Below are positions 28,080 through 38,620 of a stretch of 64,000 bases of DNA, one piece after another. The position numbers and the translations under genes were made by a program. The notes beneath the pieces are model-generated. The model saw only the letters and a list, made by a program, of their open reading frames with translations, did no database searches and had not been told where the DNA came from. The stretch covers positions 62,001 through 126,000 of the forward strand of contig NZ_CADIKH010000005.1 of NCBI RefSeq assembly GCF_902859855.1, written 5' to 3'. The stretch is from Paraburkholderia humisilvae. Lineage in GTDB: Bacteria; Pseudomonadota; Gammaproteobacteria; Burkholderiales; Burkholderiaceae. The stretch's first letter is position 1. Each line of letters starts with the position of its first letter.

Positions 28080-29531
28080 CTAGCCGCGCACCGCAATCTG
28101 CTTGTTCCAGCTCTCCACGATGTGCCTGGCCAGCTCATCGTAGTGTCCGCCGAAATGATGGTCTCCCGGCGTACGCACCAGCTCGATGCCTGTCTTCGTT
28201 AGCGACGGGCACAGCGTATCCGTCTCTCCCTCGCCATACACGCACTGGACGATAGCCGGTGGTAGTTTCGCCAGCTCGGGTTTCACCGGCAGCGCGTGAT
28301 GGCTTGCCGGCATGCCGAGCCAACCGGTCACGCGAATCTGAAAATCGGCATCAGGCGCAAAGCCGAGCAGCGACACGAACGAGACTTTCGCGCGCAATGC
28401 GTCCGGTAGCCGGTTGTACGCGAACGGCATCACGTCCGCGCCGAACGAGTACCCGACGAGTGCAATGTCACGCGCATGCCAGCGCGAGCCATAGGTCTCG
28501 AGCACGCGCGCGAGATCGTGGCTCGTCTGCGCGGGCGTCTTCTCGCTCCAGAAGTAGCGCAGCGCATCCCACCCGACCACCGAAACCCCTTGTCTTTGCA
28601 ACGATTCGGCAATCGTCTTGTCGAGATCGCGCCAGCCCCCGTCGCCCGAGATCACGATCGCGAGCTTGTCCGTCGGCTGCGCCGCGGGCAATTCGATCAG
28701 CGGCAGATCGGACACGTCTTCCTCGTGTGATGGGTCGGCACGCAGATACGGCGCGGTGAGCGCGGCGAGACGCGCCGCCTGGGTCATCCCGGCAGCAAAC
28801 GTGCGGCGGGTGACGTTCGCGTGCGATTGCGCAGCTGCGGTCGATGACGCACCGCCGCCGTGCTCCGCGCTCGTTACGCCCTGCGCGAGAAAACCCGGCA
28901 GACCGGTGCCGCGGCTCAGAGCCGGATCGGCCGGGCACGGCGCAAAGCGCGCGTCGAGTGTCCCGCTCGCATCGAGCGAGACCGCGCCGGCAATCGTATT
29001 CGCCGGCGCCTGCGCGAGCGTGCGCTCGGCGAGCAGCGCGCCCGTGCCGGTACCGGCCATGATCGGCGAGAAATAGCGGCCTGATTGCACCTGGCGCTCC
29101 AGCTGGTGCCCGATTGCCTCGGCATCGCTGTACAGGTTGTGGCAGCTTTCGTGTGGCGCGGTCGCGAGCTTCGTCGCGTACCGCGTCGTATCCACGCCGA
29201 CGACGAGCGCACCGTCGTGGGCGAGCGCATCGGCTGCCTGCTGGTCGGACGGCGTCCAGGCGCTTGCATCGGAGAACAGCACGATAAACCCGCGCATATC
29301 GCCGGCGGGCTTCGTTACAGTGACGTTGCCATAACGGCCGCCCGCCACCGACGTGATGGTTTCCGCGTGCGCAGGCGTGACCAGCGGTCCGAATGGCGCG
29401 ACCGCAAACAACACGGAAAGTGTGACAAGTGCGGCGGCGTACATACCGCGCGTGACGCAGCCCGCGCTCGCGCCGCGCATCATCTTCATGGGGCGGCCAC
29501 GCACCGAGTGGATCAGGACGGCAAGCTTCAT
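28080..29531 (-). CDS. acvB: AcvB/VirJ family periplasmic lysyl-phosphatidylglycerol hydrolase
   Basis: This 483-aa exported protein of the AcvB/VirJ family has a signal region within the first 55 residues (ends near VTPAHA). The C-terminal half is an alpha/beta hydrolase with VISGDGGWRDLD and nucleophile serine in LVGYSFGADV. In Agrobacterium, AcvB was shown to hydrolyse lysyl-phosphatidylglycerol, and its gene forms an operon with the synthase LpiA. The same pairing is seen here: its ATG overlaps the mprF stop codon (ATGA), with GGGAGG about 8 bases upstream. The full-length, two-part size matches AcvB rather than the half-size VirJ. The predicted role is lowering or adjusting the level of the cationic lipid made by MprF. 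Confidence 0.9.
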   Translation of the reverse strand: MKLAVLIHSVRGRPMKMMRGASAGCVTRGMYAAALVTLSVLFAVAPFGPLVTPAHAETITSVAGGRYGNVTVTKPAGDMRGFIVLFSDASAWTPSDQQAADALAHDGALVVGVDTTRYATKLATAPHESCHNLYSDAEAIGHQLERQVQSGRYFSPIMAGTGTGALLAERTLAQAPANTIAGAVSLDASGTLDARFAPCPADPALSRGTGLPGFLAQGVTSAEHGGGASSTAAAQSHANVTRRTFAAGMTQAARLAALTAPYLRADPSHEEDVSDLPLIELPAAQPTDKLAIVISGDGGWRDLDKTIAESLQRQGVSVVGWDALRYFWSEKTPAQTSHDLARVLETYGSRWHARDIALVGYSFGADVMPFAYNRLPDALRAKVSFVSLLGFAPDADFQIRVTGWLGMPASHHALPVKPELAKLPPAIVQCVYGEGETDTLCPSLTKTGIELVRTPGDHHFGGHYDELARHIVESWNKQIAVRG

Positions 29532-32143
29532 GAGCGCGCGCCTCCCGCGAGCCGCGAAAGATCCGCGAGTGTGAGGAACACGCTCATCGATCCCGATGCC
29601 GCCAGATAGCGCGGCTCCCAGCGCGGCTGGAACTTGTCCTTGAAGCCGCGCAGCCCGCGGAAGTTGTAGAACCAGCCGCCGAAGCGCCACGCGAGTGCTG
29701 CGCCGCGATGCCACGGCGACGCGAGCGGTGTGGGGCGCATTCCCGACAGCGGCGCAACGCCAAGACTCAGCGAGCGGAAGCCCGCGCTTTTCAGATGCAG
29801 CGCAAGCTGCGTGAACAGATATTCCATTGCATAGGGCGAAGCGCCCGGCAGATGACGCATGACGCCAACCGTCGCTTCGGTATTGAGGTCCGTGGTCATG
29901 AAGGTGACAAACGCAAGCGGCTTGCCGTGCTGGCTCAACAGCATCACCGATTGCGCGGCGAGATAACTGGCCGTGAAGGCCGCCACCGAAAAGCTCTTCT
30001 CGCGCGTGACGCGGCTCGCCAGCCACGCGTCGGAGATCTCGCGCAACACGGCCAGCGTGTCCGGAATGCGCGCGGGTTCGATCACTTCGATCGAGAAGCC
30101 GTCGCGTTCGCCGCGCTTGAGCGCGTAGCGAAGATGCGCGCGATGCGAGCCTTTCAGCTCGAACGCGGGCAGCGCGATATGCGCTTCCTCGCCGAGCTTC
30201 ATCAGCGTGAGCCCGGCGTCCAGATAAAGCGGCAGCGCGTCCGCGCGCACCTGATAGAACGCGGCGCGGCCGCCATGCGCGTGCGCCAGCGCGACGAAAC
30301 GCTGGATGAGCGCAGGCCATTCGCTGCGCGGACCGACGGGGTCGTGCAGCGCCGCCCAAGTGCGTCCCCGCTTCGCGTACATCAGGAACGCGTTGCGCGA
30401 CTCGGAGAACAGGAAGCTCTTGTCGCCCATCATCGCGAGCACCGCGTCGCTGCGTTCCTGCGCGCGCACGACGCCGGCGGCTTCGATCAGGTCCGCTTCG
30501 GCGGGTTTTTCGAAGCGGCCGGCGGCCGGGCGCAGCAACTGCCAGCACGCCAGCGCCGCGGCAAACAGGCTCGCACCGAGCGTCGCGCGCAGCGCGCGCG
30601 GCGCGCGTTCGTCGAACGCGAATTGCCACCACAGATGATGCGAGTACTCGACGTCGCGGAACGCGAATAGAAATATCCATACCGCGAGCGCGATCACCAT
30701 GCCGACCGATGTGAGCCAGCCGGGCGTGAAGCGCTCCGCGAACAGCGACGAATGGCGGTTAAAGCGCTCGCGCGTCGCGACCAGCAGCACGATCAGTACG
30801 CACAGCACGCCCGTTTCGACGAACGCGAGTCCCTTCGCCAGCGACAAACCCAGGTTGAGCGCGGCGATGATCAGCGCGAGCCACCACGCGGCGTCCAGAC
30901 GCCTGAGCAGTCCGCGCGCGACGAATAACAGCAGCACACCGAACAGGCTCGCCAGCATCTGCGAGCTTTCCATCACCCAAAGCGGCAACACCGTTTGCAG
31001 GATCGCGATGCGCTTCGCAAACGCGGGCGTCGCCCCCGAAATCACGAGCATGCTGCCCACCACGAAGGTACAGATCGCGAGAAACAGCGGCGCAAGCTGC
31101 GACACGCTCTGTGCGCCGCGCTGCGCCAGCGCGGACGCGCGTGCCGCTTGCTGCGCGCGTCCCTCGAATACGGCAAGCACGCCCGCGGACAGCACGAGCG
31201 GCACGCCGAAATAGATCGCGCGATAGGCGAGCAGCGCGGCGAGCATCTGCGGCGTCGGCACGCTGCCGCCGAGCACGTAGACCATCGCCGCCTCGAACAC
31301 GCCGACGCCGCCCGGCGTGTGCCCGATCAAGCCGAGCAGCATCGCGGCCGCGTACACCGTCACGAACTGGCCGAAGCCGACATGCGCGCTGGCGTGCGGC
31401 AGCAGCGTCCACAATGCGATGCCCGCGGCCACGACGTCCGCGACCGCCAGTGCGAGCTGGGCGACAAGATCGCGACGCGCGGGCACGGTGAACGCGAATG
31501 CGTGGCGTGGGGTCAACTGCACGCGTCGGGAGGTCGAAGGGCAAGCCGCGATCAGTAGTGCAAAACCGGCCAGCACGGTGGCGCCGATCGTGCGTAGCGT
31601 TTCCGGCGCGAGCCCGATCATCCCGGCCAGCGTTCCGGCGTGGGTCAGCGTGCCGGCCGCTGTCATCAGCGCGAGTGCGAGCGCGAGCGTGACGCTGGTG
31701 AACACCGTCATCTGGCCGACCTGCACCGGCGTGACGCCGGCGGCGCCATAGACCCGGCAGCGGACCGCGCCGCCGGTCAGCGCGCCGAAACCGGTCGCGT
31801 TGCCGAGCGCCGAGCCGACCGTCGCGCCCACCCAAAGCGGCGTGCGCGGCACGCTTGCGCCGACGTAGCGCAGTCCGACCGCATCGCGCCCGACGAGCGC
31901 GACGTAGCTTGCCGCAGTGGCGCCGAGCGCGCCGGCCCATTCGGCGGCGGACAGATGGCACAACTGGACGACGACCGACCGGTAGTCGACGGTTCGCGAC
32001 AGGTGCTGGAAAACGATCAGCAGAAGCGCGCAGACCCCGAGCGCGCAGGCGGGAACGACGCACCGGCGCCCGTGCTGCGCGCCGGGCAGGCGCCTCACGC
32101 GCGCGAGAACGCGGTCGAGGCCGGATGAAACTGTGTCAGCCAT
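29528..32143 (-). CDS. mprF: Lysylphosphatidylglycerol synthetase/flippase MprF
   Basis: This protein of about 871 aa has two parts. A long N-terminal multi-pass membrane flippase region (hydrophobic segments through about residue 520) is followed by a soluble C-terminal aminoacyl-transferase (DUF2156) domain ending near RFGGWFYNFRGLRGFKDKF. It transfers lysine from Lys-tRNA to phosphatidylglycerol and moves the product to the outer leaflet, reducing negative charge and giving resistance to cationic peptides and acid. Key blocks include PVGPRSEWPALIQRF and VGVMRHLPGASPYAMEYLF. The ATG at 32143 (MADTVSS) is chosen; a GTG at 32215 would add 24 residues and cannot be excluded. It is translationally coupled to acvB downstream. 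Confidence 0.95.
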   Translation of the reverse strand: MADTVSSGLDRVLARVRRLPGAQHGRRCVVPACALGVCALLLIVFQHLSRTVDYRSVVVQLCHLSAAEWAGALGATAASYVALVGRDAVGLRYVGASVPRTPLWVGATVGSALGNATGFGALTGGAVRCRVYGAAGVTPVQVGQMTVFTSVTLALALALMTAAGTLTHAGTLAGMIGLAPETLRTIGATVLAGFALLIAACPSTSRRVQLTPRHAFAFTVPARRDLVAQLALAVADVVAAGIALWTLLPHASAHVGFGQFVTVYAAAMLLGLIGHTPGGVGVFEAAMVYVLGGSVPTPQMLAALLAYRAIYFGVPLVLSAGVLAVFEGRAQQAARASALAQRGAQSVSQLAPLFLAICTFVVGSMLVISGATPAFAKRIAILQTVLPLWVMESSQMLASLFGVLLLFVARGLLRRLDAAWWLALIIAALNLGLSLAKGLAFVETGVLCVLIVLLVATRERFNRHSSLFAERFTPGWLTSVGMVIALAVWIFLFAFRDVEYSHHLWWQFAFDERAPRALRATLGASLFAAALACWQLLRPAAGRFEKPAEADLIEAAGVVRAQERSDAVLAMMGDKSFLFSESRNAFLMYAKRGRTWAALHDPVGPRSEWPALIQRFVALAHAHGGRAAFYQVRADALPLYLDAGLTLMKLGEEAHIALPAFELKGSHRAHLRYALKRGERDGFSIEVIEPARIPDTLAVLREISDAWLASRVTREKSFSVAAFTASYLAAQSVMLLSQHGKPLAFVTFMTTDLNTEATVGVMRHLPGASPYAMEYLFTQLALHLKSAGFRSLSLGVAPLSGMRPTPLASPWHRGAALAWRFGGWFYNFRGLRGFKDKFQPRWEPRYLAASGSMSVFLTLADLSRLAGGARS

Positions 32144-32567
32144 GGATCGAGAAAATGGGGATCCGTGCCGTGTCGGTGCAGCCTCAACCTCGAGGCGGTG
32201 TCGCCGCAACGACACGGTGAATCATTTACAGCATTTTTATAGTCATGGGCGCGGGCCGATCGCATCGTTTGCCGTTAGACGTTACGCAGCGGGCGCGTCA
32301 CCGGTCCATGTGTGCAAATATTGAGTAAAGAGGCAAACGGCTATAACGGCCGACTGGTTGACCAGCTTTAGAAAATTGTTTGGTTTTGTTTGAAATATGT
32401 AAGATTTACCGTCAGGTCGCGGCGCGAAGCGTTTTGGACGAGGGCGGCAACCACGCACCAAATAAAAAACCCACGCACCGAGGTGCGTGGGTTTTTCGTT
32501 TCTCCGGCCTGAGCGACGTGAACAGCCCGACTCAGCCGACATACCGCCGCGGCAAAACCTGCGCGCG
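32144..32567. other. Intergenic region upstream of mprF
   Basis: This 424-base gap is partly AT-rich (32320-32410) and holds the terminator of the parvulin gene. A TATAAA on the minus strand (complement near 32240) could be an mprF -10, but its -35 is not clear. No gene is seen. Confidence 0.5.
32465..32496. terminator. Bidirectional intrinsic terminator after the parvulin gene
   Basis: AAAAACCCACGCACC and its complement are separated by two bases, with A and T tails on both sides. It lies about 70 bases beyond the stop of the parvulin gene. Confidence 0.92.
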
Positions 32568-33350
32568 TTATTGAATCTTCGCGTTTTTGCGCAGATTTTC
32601 CTCGAACGCCTGCAGCTTCTCCTGCTGCATCTGCTGAACGATCTGCGCCTTGACCTGGTCCAGCGGCGGCGGCGGCGTTTCGCGCACGTCGTCGACACGG
32701 ATGATGTGCCAGCCGAACTGCGTGTGCACCGGTGTATCGGTCATCTGGCCTTTCTGCAGCTTCTCGGCCGCATCCGCGAATTCCGGTACATAGGCCTTCG
32801 GATCCGACCAGTCGAGGTCGCCGCCGTTCTTGGCCGAGCCCGGGTCTTTCGAATATTGCTTCGCGAGGTCTTCGAAGCTCGCGCCGCCCTTGATCTTCGC
32901 GATCAGATCCTTGGCCTGCTGTTCGTTGTCGACGAGGATATGGTGCAGGTGATATTCCTTGCCGCCGCCCGCTTCCTTGACCAGTTCGTCATACTTCGCC
33001 TTCACTTCCGCGTCGGTCGGCTGGTTGTTCTTCACGAAATCTTCGATCAGCGCGCGCAGCACGACCGTCTGCTGCGCGACCGCGACTTGCGCCTTGACGT
33101 CCGGCCGCGCCGGCAGGCCGCGGCGAATCGCTTCCTGCATCAGGATCTCGCGATTGATCAGCTCTTCGCGCACCGCCTGCTCGAGATGCGGCGAATCCTG
33201 TTGACCTTGTGCCACCAGTTGCTGAACCAGCGCATCGGCGCGTGCTTTCGGAATCGGCGTGCCGTTCACGACGGCGATGTTCTGCGCAAACGCGGGCGCC
33301 GCGGCGCACGCGGCCAGCAAGACCCAGTAGCGGGTGTTTTTCAAGGTCAT
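32568..33350 (-). CDS. Periplasmic peptidylprolyl isomerase (parvulin, PrsA/SurA-like)
   Basis: This 260-aa exported foldase has a signal peptide (cleavage after PAFA, about residue 22). An N-terminal helical chaperone region (VNGTPIPKARADAL) is followed by a parvulin domain at about residues 130-225 (EYHLHHILVDNEQQAKDLI, DPGSAKNGGDLDW, FGWHIIRVDD). A charged tail ends the protein. It helps outer-membrane or secreted proteins fold. It heads a leftward run with BolA, YciB and MsrB further upstream but has a 188-base gap before it, so it probably has its own promoter. Similar proteins are common beside bolA and yciB in beta-proteobacteria. Confidence 0.95.
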   Translation of the reverse strand: MTLKNTRYWVLLAACAAAPAFAQNIAVVNGTPIPKARADALVQQLVAQGQQDSPHLEQAVREELINREILMQEAIRRGLPARPDVKAQVAVAQQTVVLRALIEDFVKNNQPTDAEVKAKYDELVKEAGGGKEYHLHHILVDNEQQAKDLIAKIKGGASFEDLAKQYSKDPGSAKNGGDLDWSDPKAYVPEFADAAEKLQKGQMTDTPVHTQFGWHIIRVDDVRETPPPPLDQVKAQIVQQMQQEKLQAFEENLRKNAKIQ

Positions 33351-33467
33351 TGGAGGTTCCTAACGTGTAACGGGGGCTGACGTAACTGAGGCTAAGGTAA
33401 TGGGGCGATTGTCATGGGCCGTAACCGCGGCCAATTGGATCAAACTGGATCGACTCGGAGATTTATC

Positions 33468-33505
33468 TGCGTGACTGATTGGTGCGTGACTGATTTGCGT
33501 GATTT
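33468..33505. repeat. Short direct repeat upstream of the parvulin gene
   Basis: TGCGTGACTGATT occurs at 33468-33480 and 33483-33495 and is followed by the partial copy TGCGTGATTT (33496-33505). It lies in the bolA-parvulin gap, upstream of the parvulin gene. Confidence 0.75.
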
Positions 33506-33538
33506 CTGCGAGCCAACCCGCGACGCTCAGGCAGCGGC

Positions 33539-33853
33539 CTAAGTGGGCATCTGCCTGAATTCTTCCGGCGTGTAAGCTGTGATTGCGAGTGCGTGGATGC
33601 CGCGCTGCATGGCGTCGGCCAGCGCATCATACACCATGCGATGTCGCGCGACCCGCGGCTTGCCCGCGAACGCGGCGGCGACGATCGTCACGCTGTAATG
33701 GCCGCCCGCGGCCGCGCCGGCGTGCCCCGCATGCTGCGCGCTATCGTCGCGTACCGAGATCGATTCGACCGGCGCAAGCGCGGCGCGAACGCGCGCTTCG
33801 ATTAACGCAATGCGCTCGGCGGGCGTGGCATGGAGGAAAGCGTCGGCGCTCAT
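33539..33853 (-). CDS. bolA: BolA family protein
   Basis: This 104-aa BolA-fold protein belongs to a family that interacts with monothiol glutaredoxins and Fe-S clusters and affects cell shape and stress responses. The fold is visible from ERIALIEARVRAALAPVES to the characteristic VARHRMVYDAL near residue 73, with a histidine/alanine-rich insert between (QHAGHAGAAAGGHYS). The final HALAITAYTPEEF matches the family end. Its start codon is one base after the yciB stop, so the two are co-translated. The insert is longer than in E. coli BolA. Confidence 0.93.
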   Translation of the reverse strand: MSADAFLHATPAERIALIEARVRAALAPVESISVRDDSAQHAGHAGAAAGGHYSVTIVAAAFAGKPRVARHRMVYDALADAMQRGIHALAITAYTPEEFRQMPT

Positions 33854-33854
33854 G

Positions 33855-34385
33855 TCATTCTTCTTTCATATACTTCGCAAGCCACAGGCTCTGTCCGACG
33901 ATAAAGACGAGCAGGCATCCGGTCGCGCCGAACAGCTTGAAGTTCACCCATGCGTCGGTCGAGAAGTGGTATGCGACGATCAGGTTGAGAATACCGAGCA
34001 GCACAAAGAACACCGCCCAGACGATATTGAGGTGCCCCCAGATCCGATGCGGCAGCGTGATCTGCTTGCCCATCATCGCTTCGATCAGGTTCTTGCTGAA
34101 CGCGAATTGCGACACGATCAGCACGACCGAAAATGCCCAGTAGAGCACGGTGGGCTTCCATTTGATGAAGGTGTCGTTGTGCAGGACGAGCGTCGCGCCG
34201 CCGAACACGGTGACCACCCCGAGACTGACCCACAGCATCGGGTCGACTTTGCGATGACGGAACGCGACCCACGCAATCTGCACGAGCGTTGCACCGATCG
34301 CCACCGCGGTCGCGGTGAAAATGCCCCAGATCTTGAACGCAATAAAGAACAGGATGATCGGGAACAGATCGAACAGAAATTTCAT
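33855..34385 (-). CDS. yciB: Inner membrane-spanning protein YciB (septation protein A)
   Basis: This 176-aa integral membrane protein has five hydrophobic segments and starts [20 protein letters not shown], as in YciB/IspA. It is linked to cell-envelope synthesis and septation and to osmotic stress tolerance. The ATG at 34385 gives the family's usual N-terminus; a GTG at 34418 would add 11 residues of low similarity. The bolA start follows one base after its stop. Confidence 0.95.
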   Translation of the reverse strand: MKFLFDLFPIILFFIAFKIWGIFTATAVAIGATLVQIAWVAFRHRKVDPMLWVSLGVVTVFGGATLVLHNDTFIKWKPTVLYWAFSVVLIVSQFAFSKNLIEAMMGKQITLPHRIWGHLNIVWAVFFVLLGILNLIVAYHFSTDAWVNFKLFGATGCLLVFIVGQSLWLAKYMKEE

Positions 34386-34562
34386 TGTCAGGTCGGGAAT
34401 CCGGAGAGTAAATCGCACATTGTGCGCGCGTCGCCGAGCGGGTTGCAGGATGGGCCTGGCAGGAATTCGCCGATGTGTCGCGGCGGCGGCTGAGCCGCCC
34501 GGTGAGCCGCCCGGTGAGCCGGTGCGCCGTTCAGCCGCCGCTTCAATCCTGCATCGGCCGGG

Positions 34563-34982
34563 TTACTTGGGGTCGAATTGTAACGCAGCCGAATTGATGC
34601 AGTAGCGCAGGCCGGTCGGCGCCGGACCATCCTCGAACACGTGGCCCAGATGCGCGCCGCAATGCTTGCAGCGCACCTCGATGCGCAGCATGCCGTGCGA
34701 GCGGTCAGTGAGCTCTTCGATCACTTCGCCGTTGATCGGCTTGAAGTAGCTCGGCCAGCCGCAGCCCGCGTCGAACTTCGTATCCGATTCGAACAACGGC
34801 GTGCCGCAACCGACGCAATCGTAGATGCCGCGATCCCAATGGTCCCAGTAGCGGCCGGTGAACGGACGCTCGGTCGCCGCGTGGCGGGTCACCTGGTACT
34901 CGGTCTCGGACAATTGCTTGCGCCATTCGACGTCGTCTTTCTGGACGGCGTACGGGGTGGTCTTCGGGTCGTCTGAGTTCAT
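34563..34982 (-). CDS. msrB: Peptide-methionine (R)-S-oxide reductase
   Basis: This 139-aa MsrB repairs oxidised methionine (R-sulfoxide) in proteins with thioredoxin. The structural zinc is held by two CxxC pairs (Cys56/59 in DCVGC and Cys105/108 in RCKHC), and catalytic Cys128 is in [10 protein letters not shown] further Cys74 is in [15 protein letters not shown] precedes the ATG at 34982. It lies between yciB and selO on the same strand, a setting that fits an oxidative-stress theme. Confidence 0.97.
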   Translation of the reverse strand: MNSDDPKTTPYAVQKDDVEWRKQLSETEYQVTRHAATERPFTGRYWDHWDRGIYDCVGCGTPLFESDTKFDAGCGWPSYFKPINGEVIEELTDRSHGMLRIEVRCKHCGAHLGHVFEDGPAPTGLRYCINSAALQFDPK

Positions 34983-35154
34983 GGTTTCGTCCTGGGAAGA
35001 AAGTGGGTCGGGCAAGCTGCGTCGCGCGTCGCGCGGCGGCAGGATGATGTCGTGCCAGCCGCGGCAAAGTGACAGACACGCAAGCGCGCAGCGACAGCGG
35101 CGCCGGGACGGCCACCCCCGCGACGCGCCGCAGTGCCCCCGCGCAGCACGGCGC

Positions 35155-36726
35155 TCACGACGAACAGCTGACTTCCAGCGCGGTCGCCCAGTCGGGCGGC
35201 AGCGCCGCATACACGGCATGCTCGGGCTGTTCGTCGAACGGCCGGCGCAGCACGGCCGCGAGCCGTTCCACTTCAGTGAAGTCCTGTTCTTTCGCGTGCT
35301 GGATGGCCGTTTCCGCGAGGTGATTGCGAAGCACGAATCTGGGGTTCACACGATTCATTGCAAGCGCACGCGACGCATCGTCGCGCGCCTCGTGTGACAG
35401 CCGTGCGCGGTAGTCGTTCGCCCACGCGTCGAATGCGGCGCGATCGAGAAACAGGTCGCGCACCGCCGCGTCGCCGCGGGCATCGTGCTTCGACATCTGC
35501 GCGAGATGGCGGAACGTCAGCGTGAAATCCGCGCGGTTCGCATGCATGATCTCGAACAGTCTGTTCGCGAGCGCGTCGTCGCCGTCGCGCGCGCTTTCGA
35601 GGCCCAGCTTCGCGCGCATGCGGCCTTCGAGCGCCGGCGCGAAACGCGTCTTGAACCCTTCGAGCACGTGTTGCGCGTCTTCGACCGCGCGCTCGCTGCG
35701 TTTGCTTTCCTCATACCGCGCACCGAACAGCGGCAGCAGCCCTTGGGCGAGGCAGAACAGGTTCCAGTACGCGATCTGCGGCTGCATCCGGTATGCGTAG
35801 CGGCCCTGCGCGTCCGAATGGTTGCAGATGTGATTCGCGTCGAAGCCGTCGATAAAGCCGAACGGGCCATAGTCGATCGTCAGGCCGAGGATCGACATGT
35901 TGTCGGTGTTCATCACGCCGTGGCAGAAGCCGACCGCCTGCCATTGCGCGACCAGGTCCGCGGTCGACAGCACGGCTTCGTGCAGCAGCGCGAGATACGG
36001 GTCGTCCGCGTCCTTGCAGGCCGGATAGAAACGTTCGATCACGTGGTCGGCCAGCGCGCGCAGTTCATCGACGCGGTCGTGCGAGTAGAAGTGCTCGAAA
36101 TGCCCGAAACGCACGAAGCTCGGCGACACGCGCGTGACGACCGCCGCCGTTTCCATTTCCTCGCGGCGCACCGGCTGGTCGGAGCCGATCACGCAGAGTG
36201 CGCGCGTGGTCGGAATGCCGAGGTGATGCATCGCCTCGGAACACAGAAACTCGCGAATCGACGAGCGCAGCACGGCGCGGCCGTCGCCCATCCGCGAGTA
36301 CGGCGTGCGGCCGCTGCCTTTCAGTTGCAATTCGTAGCGCGCGCCGGCGTGCTCGACTTCGCCGAGACCGAGCGCGCGGCCGTCGCCGAGCTGACCCGCC
36401 CACACGCCAAACTGATGGCCGGAATACACCGATGCGTAAGGCAACGCGTCGGCGGCCCATGCGCGCGTGGTATTGCCCGAGAAGTAGTCGGCGAAGCCCG
36501 GTTCGCTGGAGAGCGTCGCGGGAAAACCGAGCAGCGCAGCGGTTTGCGCCGAAAAGCCGACCACATACGGGGCGGGCAGCGGCGCCGCGGGCAAGCGGGT
36601 CAGAAAGGCGGAGCCGAGCTGCGCGAAGGCGCCGTCGCGGCGGCTCGCGATGGCCGCGGCGGCGGCATTGAGCGGGCCGGATGCAGCGGCGGCGGGAGAT
36701 TCGGCGGTGCCTGGTGAAAACGTCAT
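35155..36726 (-). CDS. selO: Protein adenylyltransferase SelO
   Basis: This 523-aa YdiU/SelO pseudokinase transfers AMP to Ser/Thr/Tyr of proteins and has been linked to redox homeostasis. Conserved stretches include [55 protein letters not shown] and [13 protein letters not shown], in the order of the inverted-kinase active site. The C-terminus ends SCSS with an ordinary cysteine where many eukaryotic homologues have selenocysteine. The ATG at 36726 has AGAGG 8 bases upstream. It lies 172 bases upstream of msrB on the same strand. Confidence 0.96.
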   Translation of the reverse strand: MTFSPGTAESPAAAASGPLNAAAAAIASRRDGAFAQLGSAFLTRLPAAPLPAPYVVGFSAQTAALLGFPATLSSEPGFADYFSGNTTRAWAADALPYASVYSGHQFGVWAGQLGDGRALGLGEVEHAGARYELQLKGSGRTPYSRMGDGRAVLRSSIREFLCSEAMHHLGIPTTRALCVIGSDQPVRREEMETAAVVTRVSPSFVRFGHFEHFYSHDRVDELRALADHVIERFYPACKDADDPYLALLHEAVLSTADLVAQWQAVGFCHGVMNTDNMSILGLTIDYGPFGFIDGFDANHICNHSDAQGRYAYRMQPQIAYWNLFCLAQGLLPLFGARYEESKRSERAVEDAQHVLEGFKTRFAPALEGRMRAKLGLESARDGDDALANRLFEIMHANRADFTLTFRHLAQMSKHDARGDAAVRDLFLDRAAFDAWANDYRARLSHEARDDASRALAMNRVNPRFVLRNHLAETAIQHAKEQDFTEVERLAAVLRRPFDEQPEHAVYAALPPDWATALEVSCSS

Positions 36727-36886
36727 ATTGAGCGCCTCTTTAATAGCCGATATTGTAAATCCGCGTGTCTGACGCTGCTCGCCGCGTATTTGTCCGGCAT
36801 CGACCGGCATGCGCCGCCGCGGCACGGGAACGGAAACTGCGGCCACCGCAGGCGACAATCATCAAGACAACAAAAGGGATAGGCCC

Positions 36887-38620
36887 ATGACGGCGCCGCT
36901 GCAAGGTCAGATGATGGATGTGCCGCTCACGGTATCCGCGCTGCTGACGCACGCGGCGCGCTTCTACGGCTCGGTTGAGATCGTGTCGCGGCGCATCGAA
37001 GGCGATCTGCATCGCTATACGTACCGGGACTGCGAGCGGCGCGCAAAACAGCTTGCGCAAGCGCTGCTCGGGCTCGATGTGCAGCCGGGCGAGCGGATCG
37101 CGACGCTCGCGTGGAACGGCTACCGGCACCTCGAAGCCTACTACGGCACGACCGGCATCGGCGCGGTTTGCCACACGATCAATCCGCGACTCTTTCCGGA
37201 TCAGATCGTGTTCATCATCAACGATGCGCAAGACAGCTATGTGCTGTTCGACACGCCATTCGCGCCGCTGGTCGATATGCTGGCGCCGCAATGCCCGCAT
37301 GTGCGCGGCTGGATCGCACTGACCGACGACGCGCATCGGCCCGACATGCGCACGCCGGTGTTGAGCTACGAAACGCTGCTCGCGCCGCACGATGGCGCGT
37401 TCGACTGGCCGCGCATCGACGAGCGCAGTGCGTCATATCTTTGCTACACGTCCGGCACGACGGGCCATCCGAAAGGCGCGCTGTACTCGCATCGATCGAC
37501 GATGCTGCATGCTTACGGGGCTGCGTTGCCGAATGCGTTGGCGCTGTCCGCGCGCGACGTCGTGCTGCCCGTCGTGCCGATGTTTCATGTGAACGCGTGG
37601 GGCATTCCGCATGCGGCGCCGCTCGCGGGCGCGAAACTGGTGTTGCCTGGCAAGGATCTCGACGGCCGCTCGCTGCACGAGTTGATGGAAGCGGAACGCG
37701 TCACGTTTTCGGCGGGTGTGCCGACCGTCTACCTCGGGCTGCTCGCGCATATGAAGGAAACCGGCGCGCGTTTTTCGTCGCTCGAGCGCACGGTGATCGG
37801 CGGCTCCGCGTGTCCGCCCGCGATGCTTCGCACGTTCGAGGACGACTACCGCGTCGAGGTGATCCACGCATGGGGCATGACCGAGATGTCGCCGCTCGGC
37901 ACGCTGGTGAAGCTCACGAGCGAAGAGGCGCAGCGCCCGCCTCTCGTACGGCGCGCGCTGCGCGAGAAGCAGGGCCGCGCCGTCTTCAGCGTCGATATGA
38001 AGATCGTCGGCGACGACGGTCAGGAACTGCCATGGGACGGCGTCGCGTTCGGCGATCTGCATGTGCGCGGCCCCTGTGTGATCGATCGCTACTACGGCGC
38101 CGATACGTCGCCGCTGATCGACGGCTGGTTTCCGACTGGCGACGTCGCGACGCTCGACCCCGATGGCTTTTTGCACATCACCGATCGCAGCAAGGATGTG
38201 ATCAAGTCCGGCGGTGAATGGATCAGCTCGATCGATGTCGAGAACATCGCGATCGCGCACCCGGCGGTGGCTGAAGCCGCGTGTGTCGCGGTGGCGCACC
38301 CGCGCTGGACCGAACGGCCGCTGCTCGTCGTCGTGAAGCGCCCGCACGCCGACGTGACGCGCGATGAACTGCTCGCGTTCTATACGGATAAAGTCGTCAG
38401 ATGGTGGATTCCGGATGACGTCGTGTTCGTCGACGAACTGCCGCATACGGCGACCGGCAAACTGCAGAAGCTGAAGCTGCGCGAGCAGTATCGCCACCAT
38501 CGGCTACCGTCGGCGCTGGCCGCTGACGATTGCCCGTTAGCCGATTCGACCGCGGATGCCGATGCGCGCGCTGCCGGACCGGTGCACGAGGGCATCCCCG
38601 CGCGGCGCTCGCGGCGCTGA
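36887..38620 (+). CDS. Long/medium-chain fatty acid-CoA ligase (AlkK-like)
   Basis: This 577-aa acyl-adenylate-forming enzyme activates fatty acids to acyl-CoA using ATP. It has the AMP-binding signature [12 protein letters not shown] (near residue 185), [14 protein letters not shown], the [20 protein letters not shown] block and the C-terminal catalytic lysine in TATGKLQKL. It is closest in style to the AlkK/medium-chain group. The ATG follows AAGGGA. It precedes a FadB-like fusion by about 220 bases, suggesting a beta-oxidation cassette. Confidence 0.93.
   Translation: MTAPLQGQMMDVPLTVSALLTHAARFYGSVEIVSRRIEGDLHRYTYRDCERRAKQLAQALLGLDVQPGERIATLAWNGYRHLEAYYGTTGIGAVCHTINPRLFPDQIVFIINDAQDSYVLFDTPFAPLVDMLAPQCPHVRGWIALTDDAHRPDMRTPVLSYETLLAPHDGAFDWPRIDERSASYLCYTSGTTGHPKGALYSHRSTMLHAYGAALPNALALSARDVVLPVVPMFHVNAWGIPHAAPLAGAKLVLPGKDLDGRSLHELMEAERVTFSAGVPTVYLGLLAHMKETGARFSSLERTVIGGSACPPAMLRTFEDDYRVEVIHAWGMTEMSPLGTLVKLTSEEAQRPPLVRRALREKQGRAVFSVDMKIVGDDGQELPWDGVAFGDLHVRGPCVIDRYYGADTSPLIDGWFPTGDVATLDPDGFLHITDRSKDVIKSGGEWISSIDVENIAIAHPAVAEAACVAVAHPRWTERPLLVVVKRPHADVTRDELLAFYTDKVVRWWIPDDVVFVDELPHTATGKLQKLKLREQYRHHRLPSALAADDCPLADSTADADARAAGPVHEGIPARRSRR

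Noticed and set aside
35155-35175. Selenocysteine codon in SelO
   Set aside because: The C-terminus ends in an ordinary Cys-Ser-Ser with a normal stop and no in-frame UGA before it.
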